Shown: positions 1 through 13,570 of the stretch, in pieces
Numbering within the stretch: the stretch's first letter is position 1
Layout of the letters: every line of letters begins with the position of its first letter
Assembly (NCBI GenBank): GCA_026745465.1
Contig: JACYXH010000826.1
Coordinates: forward strand, 8,253,724-8,317,723
Origin: Lota lota
Lineage: Eukaryota; Chordata; Actinopteri; Gadiformes; Lotidae
Reading direction: 5' to 3'
Length of the DNA stretch: 64,000 nucleotides
Notes under the pieces: model-generated
What the model was told of the DNA's origin: nothing
Seen by the model: the letters and a program-made list of their open reading frames with translations, nothing else
Database searches by the model: none
Program-made: the position numbers and the translations under genes

Positions 1-311
1 TGGATTAGAAGGAAGAGGTCATTCCTTCTGAAAGTCGAAGGGCAATGCTGTGCACTGTTGAAAACGAACTCAAACATCCACAACAACAACAAGAACAGAA
101 GCTACTTTCACATGACCTTGTCTCTTCTAACCCCTCCCGCCCCTTTCCTCTCTCTCTCTCTCCCTCCTCCTGCTCCTCCCTACATTTATCTTTCGGATAT
201 GCTAGAAGTTTCAACAGGCAGTCAATCTAGGCAACCTGAATGCTGCCAATGCCTGACTAAAAAAGCTAATGTGGTCAAGATTAGACTCACATTACTTTGC
301 TATGCAAAGGT

Positions 312-459
<148 letters not shown>

Positions 460-1470
460 TGAAAACACTCCGGATGCAAACATCACAGTAGCACAATTCG
501 TAACCTGTTGTGATGAGAGAAGGACCTCAAACTCCCCATAAACTGACTCATCCCACTGGACTTTAACCACTAGCACATCCTTGTAAATATGAAACTGCAC
601 TTTTTCTGTCTTTTCACAATGATTGCACTTTTGCACATATCCTCCACACTGTAAATATAGTGTATACACAGTGCAATCTTTACTTTATCTGTTTATAGGA
701 GATCCTTTATACAGGACTTTTATACACTCTTAGTATTCCATATTTGATTTTTTAGATATTTAGTATTTAATATTCTACTTTTTGATTTGTATATATATTT
801 TGTATTGGCTTTTTACATTTTGACCTAATTCATATTTTTATTTTGGCCTAATACTCACTGAGAGAGAGAGTAGCCATTCATTTGGTTTAATAATATCATT
901 ATAGATACAGATCCCATGCCGGAATTAGTTCAACTCATATTTGACATGCAGCAAATCCATTATGATATCCCATGTGAAAATATCCAATATCAACCACATT
1001 GTGCTGATCCTAGATACAATGCGGGAATATATTATATATAATATCAACAAAGTATCATCCTGTATCACCGCAACACAACAATGCTGTGACACTTGTAACT
1101 GCAGTCATCAAGTAGTGACCCTGGCTGACATATTTTTTATATAATTATTCCTGACAGACTTGCTGGTCCAAAGTGGAAAAGGACATCACGTAGCGCCTTC
1201 TGTTTACCTGCTTGTCCAAACACCACATCTCCAGCAACCCGTTTGTTTTGCTCCACCAATCCCTACTAATCTCTTCAAATCCCTTCGTCCTGATCTACGG
1301 GGAAAATGCAGCGCTGCTGTCCACTGACTGATTGTCCGTTCAGAAATCAAAGCTTTTCACTTGTTTTGCGGCCATTTCTAATCAAGATCGATAGCAGTTC
1401 TACTTGTATTTGTATACCGGCCAAGCTCTGTCTCTATGGGGAAAGAGGGTGTGTTGGGAAACCAGAGAAT

Positions 1471-1577
1471 GCTCCCAGGTATTTGAAGAAGTATCATACT
1501 AAACCCTGTTTCAAAGCACACAGAACATCTAGCCCCGAAAGCTTTGGTATTTGTTCTGCTTTGATTTACCTGGGAGC
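1471..1577. repeat. Short inverted repeat flanking 85 bp
   Basis: GCTCCCAGGTA at 1471-1481 is exactly mirrored by TACCTGGGAGC at 1567-1577. Inside lie a second partial pair, AGAACA and TGTTCT, and CAAAGC and GCTTTG. Arm spacing is too unequal for a microRNA precursor; it may be a degraded short DNA element. Confidence 0.45.
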
Positions 1578-1884
1578 GCTGCCGAATAACAAATGGTCAT
1601 ATCCAAACCTTCTGGCTGTTACATTTTTGTGTTGCTGTTGATTTAAAAGACCTCCATAGAAGAACAGACAGCTTCTCTCATTATGGTTGCTAGTCTTTTG
1701 GAATAAAACCCAATTAAAGTAGTGCAACAACATGCTCTAAAATACCCACCACATGAAATAACAGACTCGTGGGGAGGCATGAAAGGAGGAGGGGGGTGGG
1801 GCAAAGGTGGGGCAAGTCATGTGACCCCGTCCTCATTAGCAGAGTGGGCCAGTGTGCTAATTTATCTACTCAACATCACTCAGA

Positions 1885-2180
1885 GATAGAGAACGAGAGA
1901 GAGAGGGGAGGGGGGGGGGGGACAGAGAGAGACACAAGGGGGAGAACGAGAGAGACAGAGAAGGAAGGAGGGAGACAGAGGAGGTATAGCGAGAGAGACA
2001 GAGGTGTATAATGAAAAAAAGACAGAGGGAGGGAGACAGAGGAGGTATAGAGAGAGGGACAGAGGTGTAGAGCGAGAAAGAGAGAGAGACAGAGGGGTAG
2101 AGCGAGAGAGAGGGTGAGACAGAGAGGGAGGTAGAGACGGAGAGGGAGGGAGAGTGATTGTGAGGGTGAGGGGGAGGGAG
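1885..2180. repeat. Purine-rich GA tract with G12
   Basis: About 300 bp of imperfect GA, GACA and GGGA units, including a run of 12 G at 1910-1921. Simple-sequence DNA with no coding meaning. Confidence 0.9.
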
Positions 2181-2470
2181 AGTGAGGCTTGAGCTGGGCA
2201 AGCGGATTTGAGCCATCTCTAAGAGAAGCCTGTGTGAGTGTGTGTTTGTGTGTATGTGAGTGTGTAAGAGGAGGGGCGGGGCGGGGGGTGGTTTTAAAAT
2301 AGAGGCCTAGTCACCAGAACAGCAGACAGCCAGAGAATGAGAGATAGTCAGGCGAATGAACGACGGGAGCCAGGACAAGCCACAGTATGTAGACCATGAC
2401 GTAACGCACCCCTCCCGGTAATGCCACACACGGGCTGCATGCTTTACTTTGTGTTCACCTGTGCTGTGTG

Positions 2471-2473
<3 letters not shown>

Positions 2474-2510
<37 letters not shown>
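2474..2510. repeat. (GT)n microsatellite
   Basis: An uninterrupted GT/TG tract of about 18 units. Confidence 0.95.
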
Positions 2511-2513
<3 letters not shown>

Positions 2514-2599
2514 GTGTTGTGCCGGTCCAAGCTGGTAAAAAGCACGACGGCTCCTGGTGGCAGTGATGCGCCACACTCAGCCATCTGGTGATGAGTCAC

Positions 2600-2761
2600 T
2601 ATCTCTCTCTCACTTTCTCTACCTCTCACTATCTCTCTCTGCCTCTCGCTCACTATCTCTCTCTGCCTCTCGCTCACTATCTCTCTCTTTCACTATCTCC
2701 CCCCCCCCCCCCCCCCCCCCAACAGAGCACAAGGACCTGAGCCTACACTATGTCTGTGGGG

Positions 2762-2828
<67 letters not shown>
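2600..2828. repeat. Compound CT tract, C22 and (TG)n
   Basis: CT-rich imperfect repeats with a CTCTCTCTGCCTCTCGCTCA-type unit at about 2,620-2,690 lead into 22 C at 2699-2720. After a 40-bp gap comes a TG tract at 2763-2828. Confidence 0.9.
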
Positions 2829-2832
<4 letters not shown>

Positions 2833-3005
2833 CGTTAGCACCCTGTTTGATGTGATGGGGATTCCAGCGGAGCCGCAACGGATGGGAGCTTAAGGCTACC
2901 TCTGTGGTGCCATGTGAGGATGAGAGACGAGGTCCTGGAAACTCGTTTTATTCCACCAGGCCATGACTCCGTGGTATTTAGACCCAGTGTGTGTCTGTGT
3001 GTCAT

Positions 3006-3200
3006 GGGGGGGGGGGGGGGGGGGGGGATATTACAGGAGGGCACCATTGTGTTGCGTTACACTGTATGAAACAAAAAACCCTCTCTGGATGGCAGGAGAG
3101 AAAATGCTAACTCATAGGGCATATGCAAATCTTCTGTCAAAATGATACAACCCTCTAGAGCGACTGTGCTTGCCACTGCTGGGGGGGGGGGGGGGGGGGG
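3006..3200. repeat. Two poly-G tracts (22 and 20 nt)
   Basis: G22 at 3006-3027 and G20 at 3181-3200, separated by about 150 bp of ordinary sequence. They belong to a series of long G/C runs across the window. Confidence 0.9.
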
Positions 3201-3412
3201 ATGTAGTGAGTAAAAGAATCCCGTCAGCAGCGATATTCAGATTAGGTTTTTTTTTGTTACGTGTATGGAAATGTGCGTGGATGTGCATCCGTCCAGGGGA
3301 GTGTGGGGGGGACGCCAGGAGAGGAGCGGTCAAGAAGAGCTGGGAAGAAGAAAGGGGCTATAGGCCAGACTCACCATAATCTCCCCAGCTTTGTGTCTGC
3401 CTGACTCCTTGT

Positions 3413-3551
3413 AGTGTATGCTACCTCCTAGGAGTGTTTGATGCCTCCTAGAAGTGTATGCTGCCTCCTAGGAGTGTATGCTGCCTCCTAGGAGTGTATG
3501 CTGTGTCCTAGGAGTGTATACTGTGTCCTAGGAGTGTATGCTGCCTCCTAG
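3413..3551. repeat. 20-bp minisatellite, about 7 copies
   Basis: Units of 20 bp begin at 3413, 3433, 3453, 3473, 3493, 3513 and 3533, built around AGTGTATGCTGCCTCCTAGG. Each junction recreates the palindrome CTCCTAGGAG. The copies differ at a few positions, mainly CTGCC against CTGTG, so it is an imperfect tandem array with no spacers. Confidence 0.9.
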
Positions 3552-4549
3552 ACACACAGAGCTAAACTAACAGTTCTGCCTCTGTGTGACTGCTCCTTCT
3601 CCTCCGGGCAGGAACTGACCTAAATCTCCTCTCCTCCCCTCCTTTCCCCTCCCCTACTCCTCGGACTCAAAACTAAATCTGCACCCTTGGCTGAGGCAGC
3701 GCTCCACTCCTCGCTGCCGTCTCAGCACTCAACACCACGCTTGGTGGGGAGAGAGTGGTTCAGCAGACATACTGTAGCTATACTGCCCCCTATCCACCAC
3801 AACATGGTCTTATTTCACTCTATAGTACGACGCACAGGCTACATATGTTAGCAGGCCTAGCACAGCCTAAAGACTATAACAAATATATCTTGATGTGTTT
3901 TCTCGAGGGAGATTCTGAAGAAAATATCCTTGGGACAGAATACGCCACACCAGTTTAACTTACGTATCTGTAACTTCCTAGTAAGGCATTCACTAGCGTG
4001 TGGTTTAATTGATTTTGACATTGGCATTTAATTTAACAAATTTTCTTTGCTATATTAACTATGAAACTTATTTTAAGTGCTGTTATTTTCCTAACAAGTT
4101 GCCTTACCTTTTTATTACTCAGAAGTTATTTTACTCAGAAAACATTAACAAAAAATACAGAACATGTAAGACTCAATCTTAAATCAGTCAATCAGTCAAC
4201 ACAGCAACTACATACACAGGTCCACCGTACCTCACCAAGTGAGAAATATTGTTTTCCACTGTGGAACAGGTATTGTCATGTGATCATCGCTAATATTAGC
4301 CTATTTATTGATGTGAAAGAATTGATGATAGACAACTATTTTGTTAAGCCCTTTGAATGAAGAATAACTGTAGACATTGTTGAATGAATAGCCTTGATGG
4401 ATTGTTGATCAAAATACTGTTACCAAGTGTTTTCTTCACCAAACACATTACCTTAACTTCCCTATAATAACACGATTACAATACTGTGTTACTGTCCTCC
4501 CTTCATCTTATTATGTTTTAATAAAAATCAATATCCCCATCTAGACATT

Positions 4550-4573
4550 GGGGGGGGGGGGGGGGGGGGGGGG
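4550..4573. repeat. Poly-G tract, 24 nt
   Basis: An unbroken run of 24 G within otherwise AT-rich intergenic DNA. Confidence 0.95.
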
Positions 4574-5687
4574 CCCTCTGCAAGTCTTGTGACTGAAATA
4601 TGTCATAATAAAAGGCCTGGCCAGCGATCAATTGGATTGCCTTAGCTGCTTGGCCGCACTTTCTCAAAGAAACAGCAATTTATGATATTAAGTAGCTGTA
4701 AAGGTACAACACCATTAACAGAAAGTACAGCTCCTGTTTGTCAGAACTACAACACGCTTCCTTCACCAATAAGTCAGGTCACACTATTATGGTTCTCCCA
4801 TGCGATTCTCAACAACCAGAAAGCGATGTTGTCTTATGTCCTCCTTCATGGCCATGATGCAGATCAAGGTTCTGGCGGCTGGCAGACACCTTGATCTCTT
4901 AACTTTGCGTTTAATTTTGCATTTGATCACATCAATCTTCTATTCTAATCTCTCACACAACAAATTCACTGTCATTTACTGTCCCCCTGCTTTCCTTTAT
5001 TCATAATCTACGCCTCTCTATTCTCTCAACCGTCCCTTTTTTCCCTCCATTCTTTACAGCATCTTTCGCTCTCTTTCTCTCTCTCTGTCTCTCTCTCTCT
5101 CTCTGGCCAGTGAAACAGCAGGGCTGAAGAGATGGACAGGGTCAGTGTGAAGGACAGGAGAGGGAGTGGCTGGGAGGGGGTGATGGTAGATGTGAGGCAG
5201 AGAACACACACAATAAAGCGGACGTACCACAGCTGAAAGGTCTTATACAAATAGTTCTCTTTTGTACAGGACGTTATTTTTCAGAAAGGACATTCATCTT
5301 GTCAGATTCAAAACAATATAACTGAATACAAAAGGCTTGATTCATGGTGCTGGTGTGTGTGTGTATATCTAGCAAATAGCATATAAAATAGACATGCATG
5401 AGAAACAACGCCTCCTTTAGTTTAAAAAAGACAGAATACCTAAATAGCAACAACTATATCTGTGAATAAGGTATAGTGGTGCAGATATGAGATATGAAAT
5501 TATTCAAAGTGCATTATAAGCTACATAATGCAACACAAAATAACAACCTATCGTAGCTGGGTTGGAGTTGTTAAACTGTTAACAATATCTCAATATAACG
5601 TGTGTGAGTTCACACACTTCACAATCTGTAAGGCTTTCCCCAACATCACAGATGACGAAAGTGTGACGTTCTTGTTTTTTCACCCAT

Positions 5688-5716
5688 ACACACACACACG
5701 TGCATGCGCGCCCGCG

Positions 5717-5747
<31 letters not shown>

Positions 5748-5758
5748 ACACACACACA
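5688..5758. repeat. Imperfect (CA)n tract
   Basis: CA repeats interrupted by CG-containing units near 5700-5716 and 5738-5746. Confidence 0.9.
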
Positions 5759-8662
5759 GTGGGTGTTTCCTCTCAGGTACACTTTGAGATTAATCTTCAT
5801 TAGCAACAGAATTCACTGAATAATTCACAACCAACTAATCTGGAAAAGTCAGTAAAAGATACCCCCAGCTCTCACTCTCTCTCTCTCCCACACATACGCT
5901 CACACACATCGATGAATTATTGATTAAATAAAGCCTCAGTTCATGACCCAGAAGACGGACAGGATATTTAATAAAAAAAAGGAATACATATTAATCTCCC
6001 CCATTTAATAGTAAAGTAAAGTGACTTTAAATTAAAATACATGTCTTAATGAACCCCTTGGATATCAAACACAGGGGCAATAGAAATAGAGGTCTCGTTC
6101 CTCATTCATGACAAGATCAAACATTATACACAGCTCAGCTTCCAATTTAAAGGTGTCGTGTGTGATAACAGCTGAGTGTCATAATATCAAGAATTATGAA
6201 GAAGAATTAATTAATTAAGAATTAATATCAAGAAGAATAAACAAAGGTGGTTCCGACGGTGAGCAAGACACACTGCAAGAAGTTCAACTGGTTTCCAGAA
6301 TCAGATACAACTGCTGCAGACACACGTTAACATCCAAGGGAGCTTGTCTTGGGGCCCAGTCTTGAGAAACAAATCCTGGTTTTAAACTGTGAGGCTGAAC
6401 GTGGTGCCATGGAGTGTGTACATTTGCCAAAAAAGTGTAGGAGAAAATGTATTCCACCCTTTGGCACTTTCCTCTGAATTATAAATGCACTGGAGTGAAT
6501 GCAATGCGTTCTGCCTGGCTAAATGACCTTTTCTAATAAGTGTGAGTTATGCAACTGGAATAACTATAATGTATACTGCATGTTGGATTCAGATGACAAG
6601 GCTGAACAGAGACCGTCCCTTTGGTTGCATTGTTTAGCTTCTAATGGAGAGCAACGTTTGCTGATTAGACCCATTTCAGTAAAACACGACCATTTTGAGT
6701 TCCTCTGCCTGTAAATGAGAAGATGTCGTTCTACATGAATCTGATGTTAATTTGTCTCACTCTGTCAATTTTCTTTCAAGCAAAGTTAGCAATTGAATAT
6801 ATTATGCTATCCTATATTATGGTGAGATCAGAGCAGGGTATGTTGAAGGAGTTCATCTAAAAAATAAATAAATACTAACTACTACTATACAAACTAAATA
6901 GCTGCCATGCTACAATATTTATACAAAAAAAATTGTCTGTCCAACGATATAACTTGTTTCTGTGTAAACAACCATTATCAGTGGCTACAGAGGCGGCCAC
7001 ACAGGGAAAAGTGTGAAGGGCGGAGCACAAAGTTTATTGGCTTAAAATAATTGCTCTTGCTCAAAGCTGATTCTCCAAATCACATTATAGCCTCTCCTCC
7101 CCTCCGTCACATTAAACTAGGTCGGCAGGGCCTGAAGTTGTCACGCGTCACCTTCCATAAGGCGACATGACAACGCAAGGCCACCCCTGGGCACGCTGTC
7201 TGGAGATGAAGCGATTCACACTGGATGCAGGAAAGCGGGGCGAATGCCTGAAATTTTGGATTCGGACGTCAGGATGCTACAAAACACACACACAGACACA
7301 CACAGTCAACCCATTTGTTCAGCAGATAGATACCAATAAGGACATTATCCTTAATCAAAACGTATCCAGCTGAGCCCCTCTGTGGTTTCTCTGGCTTCGC
7401 TGACAATGTCATCGTCTCTGTCTATCGTACTGCACTTTGAGAGCAGTACCTGTGAATGCCTGTCTATTGCCTTGTCGAGAACACAGCTTAATACATCATT
7501 ACCTGTCCTCCATTTGAAATATCACAGTGAGATTCTTCTAGTTTATATTGGTTTGTTTTACGTGCCTTCTTTAGAGGACGTCCTCGTGAGTGGCTTTACT
7601 TTAAAGCTCTATGCTGCCAACAGCACATCTCAGGAACACCATGCTGTTTTTCTTTCAGCCCTCATCGGGGCTTTGCGATGTAAAAACATTCCATCGTTCG
7701 AGGTCCTCTGCATGGAATCATTCTGAGGACATTGTCACACCCGATAACCCTACAAAAGGGCCTGCTAACAGCTCAGGGGTAACAAACACACACATCATGC
7801 ACACTTGGCCTTGTTCTGAAAGTAAAGTGCCCCTTTAATGGCAACCATAATAAGAATTTCGCCTGGTTTCACAACACCGCATTTACCGTCTGCTTTCGGC
7901 ACTCTGCTACAGGGACAGGGAGAGAATGTCGGTTATCAGATCTTGTTAGCACCGCTGTCAACTTAAGCCAAAGAACCACTGGGGGGTCCTGAGAAAACCC
8001 CCATGGTGGAGAGCATTGTGTGAAATGATTGACCTTTTATAACAAAGGGGGTCATGGAATACACTCAGACTCTATAGCCAAACCCTTTCAGTTAAAATCC
8101 CATAATTGGACTAGATGCACCTAGCATTCTTATCTTTATTATATTGACGAATGTACTCAGAGGTTGCATTTGTATTTTCCTCTTTCTTTAATATACATAT
8201 ATTTGAGTTTTCAGCAATGCTTGTGATACAACACTGGCATAAACTAAATAAACTACAATAAACTAAAAAATCATCAATAATCATGATTATGTTCTGATGG
8301 AAAATAGATACAGATAATGAAGAGTGTGAAGAAGTTCCAAACAACAGCCAATCTGGCCTGACCTCTTTACCAGCGTTGTTAACTGTGATAGAGCATCAAA
8401 GTGAACAGAATCAATACTTTACTAATTAATGTGGTGATTGCATTGGTGTTTGGGTGGCCAAAATCCCTCACAGGCGGTCAAACAAACACAAACACCAGCA
8501 AGGTGATGTCCTTCGGCCAATACATGCGTCTGCACGAGCCATTGGTTGAAAGGATTGGGTAAGTAAGCGATGCCATTACATTGACAATTTAATTTGTTGC
8601 TCAACTGGTCCTCCTAGCAGTGCGGTAATTGCTGTCCATGTGCTTTAGAATGGGATACATGT

Positions 8663-9187
8663 TAGGGTGACCAGGTGTCCCTGTTTTCCAGGGACAGTTC
8701 CTGTTTCTGGTGGCGTGTCCCCAGCTGGAGCTGTCCCTGGAAATGTCCCTGTTTTAAATCAATCAGATTTAAAAAATGTATTCAAACATTTTTAAATAGC
8801 AAATGTTCTAGCTTTCTCATGAATACTAATTAAAAGACTAGACTTGGAATTAGCATCATGACTATCTTATAGGCTGTGATGCGACCTTGCTACACGGGGG
8901 TCTATGTTTCGACTTTATATCATAAGCAGGCACGAGCTATCAATACAATACAGAACGATTATTTCTATGTTATCTCAGGAGCCTACTTGGTCTTGTTTTT
9001 GGCTAATTTACCAAAGCTTAAAACACATCATAGTGAACGATTATGCATGTGCTGCCCAATCTTCTACTACAGTTCTACATTTACCATGATAAGTATAGGC
9101 AAAATATGTCTTTATATGTATTGTTGCTATATGGACCGGCAAACTACAAATGTCCCCGTTTTTCATTTCAGTATTCTGGTCACGTTA
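8663..9187. mobile_element. hAT-like non-autonomous DNA transposon relic
   Basis: The element starts TAGGGTGACCAG (8663-8674) and ends CTGGTCACGTTA (9176-9187), an imperfect terminal inverted repeat. It is flanked by ATACATGT (8655-8662) and ATCCATGT (9188-9195), an 8-bp direct repeat matching at 7 positions. An 8-bp target duplication is typical of the hAT superfamily. Subterminal GTCCCTG and GTCCCCG repeats (8677-8755, 9151-9160) resemble a GTCCC-rich repeat family I recall from vertebrate genomes. No transposase is visible, so it is a passive copy. The 176-codon open frame starting at 8876 runs through it and out the other side, and is not a gene. Confidence 0.7.
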
Positions 9188-11064
9188 ATCCATGTGTGTC
9201 CAGCTACAAGAGTGACAAAAGGCTTTGCAGGGACATCAAGGAAACCCGATCAGAAACAGAGCTTGCTCAGCCTTGTGGCGGAGAGGCGTCTCTGGGAGGC
9301 AGCATGTGAGGACAAGTTCTCAGAAAAACACATGGAGGTTGGGGGAGGGGGGGATTATCAAATATGGATGCCTCAATCTCCCATGAGCAAAGCAGGGTGG
9401 GAGTGAATATATGATGCAGGCGTTCTCATGTGTCTCAGGGAAACCTCAATCAAAACGCAGCACAGACGCAGTTCCGTTTCATTTAGGTAGGCGTCACTTA
9501 AAGAAAAATGGTATTACGTAACTGCTTGCTAGGAGATTAACACCGCTACGGCGCGAAAGCCTCAACGGCATGCAAAACCCGATTACAACGAACACTGAGA
9601 TGGCATGGTAAGGCATGATAGCAAAAATAAAATACAATCAACAATCATGAAACATATAAAGCTACAGCCTTAAAATAAGTCTACTATTTTCCAGTTATGA
9701 AGAGAGCTCTGAACTAAACCGGGTGAGAGGTCTAGATGTTGCTGAAACAGCAATCCTCTTCATCCTCCTACAGTCTGGAGTGCTAGCGCTGGCGGCGATG
9801 TTTACAGGCCTTATGTCACCTCCCAGTTTAATTTAGCTGTTGGAGAACAACCGTCCGAGGACTTCATCAGTGTCAGGAAGACTGTAAACCTATCGCCAGC
9901 TGCTATCAAGACAGCACACGGCTAACAACTCACGGCTTGGAAAAACGTCCACGATTCGGTATGTTACTGCAATGTTAGGCACGCTGGTCGGGACTTTAAC
10001 TCACTCTGTAAATGTGATAAACCCACTCATACCCACTCCTCATAACATTGCATTGGACTCAAATTCACTCAAAACCCCTGCCGTTCCATCACTATCGCAG
10101 GTGATGTCCTAGCTATGGTAACGTACCACTATGGCTAAGTGACCCCTCATTTAGCTCAGGTTACCAATTAATATAAACATAATATAATATATTATAATGG
10201 TATATAATATAATATATTATATACATAATATAATAACATCATATAAAAGGACAGTTTAGTTATTTGAGGCATGTGTGATTATAAACTTACATTGCAGTTA
10301 TGTAGCTAAGTTACGTTTTACCCGCAAAATTGATCGACAGGATACACTATTGTTAAATTAAAAAACCTAAAGTGAAGCATTCATTAGAGAATTCAATGCA
10401 TCAAATTTATTCAAGAGACACAGCCGTTGCAGCTTAGCATTATTGTAATTGTGAGACAATGAATGCACGTTTCACTCCCCTATTCTCCGGTGCTTTTGAA
10501 GATAGAAAAACATTCATTAAATCTTCATGAAAAATGTGTGCATTTACAGCGGCAGCAGGAGCATGGCAAACAGCAAATATTCAATTTCTATTTACATATA
10601 TTATTTTGAAATAAACATATTTGTAACTTTAATTATGTAAAGCCTTCTGCACACAATGATTCACTTTTACTATGAAAGAGAACAATTTATTACATTTCCT
10701 TCACATTTTGTACATTTGGTGTTATCAGTTATTATATACAATTATATAGGAAACCTATAAGATATTATACTTTATCACACAGCGGGTGTTTGGTATTAAT
10801 TTGCTATTTAGCAAGGCTGACACTAGTAGCCTCCTGTTGGCCTCCTTGAATACATCATGCATAATGTACCCAAAGCATGCAGGTACGAAACATGCAACTG
10901 CCATGGTGGGTATTCAAATGCAACCTGTATCTTGTGTTTAACCTACTGACCTATATATATACTAACTCCCCGTCTATGATGAGTTCTCGGGCCAAGGAAC
11001 AAGGCGAAAGATCTGTCTGAAATCATTAAGAGTTGCTTGTGTGTATCTTCAAATTAAATGTGGC

Positions 11065-11065
<1 letters not shown>

Positions 11066-11122
<57 letters not shown>
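11066..11122. repeat. (GT)n microsatellite
   Basis: About 28 uninterrupted TG units, followed by degenerate GTAT units to about 11,160. Confidence 0.95.
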
Positions 11123-11132
<10 letters not shown>

Positions 11133-11544
11133 TTGTGTGTTTGTATATTTGTATCTGTAGTTGTATGTCTCGAAATGTGTTTGAGTTAAATTGTTATTGA
11201 TTTAATGTATGTTAACCACTTGTATGTTGAACAACAGCACAGAAAGCTGTACACTGTACTATGGATGTATTTAACTGGAGTACAGTGGATCAGCTGAGAA
11301 CAATGTCAAGCAACACTGAGCACTGTAGTGCTGGCAGAGCAGTCAACACACTTCAGCCTTTCTATGCAAACGTGGAAGAGCCTGCACACTATTATTTTTC
11401 CTGGACTGTAAAACCTGTGCTTGGCAGGGAAAACACCGTACAGTCTTATTCAGTCCAGGGTTTGGCCAGTGTTTGCCAGCCCACGGATTTCACATTGGAA
11501 CTGGTAATGGGGGACAGTTCCAATGTTTCAAAATTCAATGGTTA

Positions 11545-11571
11545 AAAATTCCCCACTGACGGGGGAATTTT
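11545..11571. repeat. Perfect 10-bp hairpin
   Basis: AAAATTCCCC (11545-11554) and GGGGAATTTT (11562-11571) are exact reverse complements around a 7-nt loop. Nothing gene-like adjoins it. Confidence 0.6.
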
Positions 11572-12271
11572 GAATTTTCTGAGATCTCTCAAGTGAAGGC
11601 CAATATACATTGCATATACTCTATATATGCAATCCCATCAACATCATTTCTTCCATTAAGTTTTCCTAGCCACAATCCACTTTGCAATAAGACATTGATG
11701 TCGTTTTCTTTTTTGCATCTTAAAAGTTCCCTTGGAAAGTGACATTGAAACTGTTTCAAAGCTGTAAATCAGCACCACAAATCGGGTCAGTCTATTCCCT
11801 CCTTTAAGACCCCCATTCCTCTGCCTGATAGCGCTCTGAGACTACTCTCTCCATCCAATACATCACAAGGACCTTTACAGTCAAAGCCTCATCGCAAAAG
11901 GGCTACTTGGGAAGGGACAGAGACCGGAGAAGACTTTAACTTAAATGGTTCTGGGAGTAAAGCCCAGCACTGAACGCATTAGCAATCAACTATCTAAAAT
12001 GAAAAGAAAGCCAGACGCTATTAACTTAATACTGCTTTTTTTAATATGCAGGATCAGTCTGAGAATTAGGAGTCAGAGGAAACGAATGTGTTCCAATTTA
12101 AAAAATTGTGGGCGGTTTGAGACGGATTTCCCTGGGTCTGACATTCTAGTTTTAACTCTTCATCACTATACATGATTTGTTGAGGATGGCCCCAGGTGCC
12201 AGATGAAAGCAACAGACACAGAGAGAGAAATACATACTTTTCACAGTTACGGACAGCCGTAACTGGCCGGG

Positions 12272-12276
<5 letters not shown>

Positions 12277-12339
<63 letters not shown>
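12277..12339. repeat. (CA)n microsatellite
   Basis: About 31 CA units. A second, shorter CA tract lies at 12472-12499. Confidence 0.95.
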
Positions 12340-12341
<2 letters not shown>

Positions 12342-12470
12342 TCCAACAAAGCTTAAGAAACATATCCGACCACCCCCCAGGTATTTTCCCTTTTCTAACT
12401 GCTTCCGACAATGTCACAATCTCTTTTAAAAACAGGATATTGTATAACAAGGATACATACATCCACACAG

Positions 12471-12501
<31 letters not shown>

Positions 12502-12841
12502 GAGAGAGACAAACACAAGCATATAAATAAACACCTTAACAAATGGATGCAAATAGACGATGAAAATAAACCATTTATACAGCATTGCAAATTTGTTTGT
12601 AGCTGGGGGCCGTGTTATTGATGTATCTTTCTGTGTAACGCAGCCACGGACTGGGGATGTTGGTGTCGCTCCCCACGCTTTACCCTCTAGATGACCTTGA
12701 GAAGTGCTGCCGGGGGCTGTGTTTCCAATGCGACTAATGAAATAACACATTCACTTCACTCTTCCTTGGCGCTCCTCCCTGGTCAATGGTCCCTTGGGGC
12801 ACCAGCTGCTCCACCTTGTGAAGCCAAGAGCCATAGCAAGG

Positions 12842-13113
12842 CTGAGAGAGAGAGAGCGGGAGAGAGAGAGACAGAGAGACAGAGAGATAAAGTTAGATGG
12901 ACGGAGAGAGACAGAGAAAGAGAGAGAGAAAGAGAGAGACGGAGAAAGAGAGAGAAAGAGAAAGAAAGAGAAAGAGAGAGATATAAATAAATGGAGAGCG
13001 AGAGACAGAGAGGAAAAGAGATAGAAAAGAGAGTGAGAGAGAGAAAGAGGCAGAGAAAAACAAAGACAGACAGAGAGAGACACAGAGACAGAGAGACACA
13101 GAGAGAGACACAG
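12842..13113. repeat. GA-rich imperfect simple repeat
   Basis: About 270 bp of GAGA, GAAA and GACA units. It yields long but meaningless Arg-Glu or Ser-Leu frames on both strands. Confidence 0.9.
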
Positions 13114-13469
13114 ACAGGGATAAAGACTCTAAAAGAGGAGACGCTCTCTCAGTGACCTACAATGCTGACTTGTGACGCAAATCACTCAACGATTGGCTAA
13201 TGTCTTGTATCCGTTTACAAGCTAGGGACACTCTGGCCTGATCTAAGTTATACAGGCAAATATCCTGGCAATAGGAAATAATATAGCTGTGTCTGATGTG
13301 TTAACTGCAGTGCCATAACAAAGTGATAACCAACAGTCTCACACACACAAACACACAGTGAGTCATGCTAGTCGGCAATCCAACTACAGTGACTATAAAT
13401 GCTAATCTAATCTACTTTGTTAAACTTCTGCTAGCCCCAAGAAAGCAACATTAGATCTGGATATCTGAA

Positions 13470-13570
<101 letters not shown>

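Noticed and set aside
1471-1577. MicroRNA precursor from the inverted repeat
   Set aside because: The inner and outer paired segments have very unequal spacing on the two sides, so no regular stem forms.
3413-3551. CRISPR-like array
   Set aside because: The repeats are directly adjoining 20-bp units with no spacers, in a vertebrate genome. It is a minisatellite.
8876-9406. 176-codon open frame, plus strand
   Set aside because: It starts inside the hAT-like relic and runs through its right end and target duplication. The sequence has no family features.
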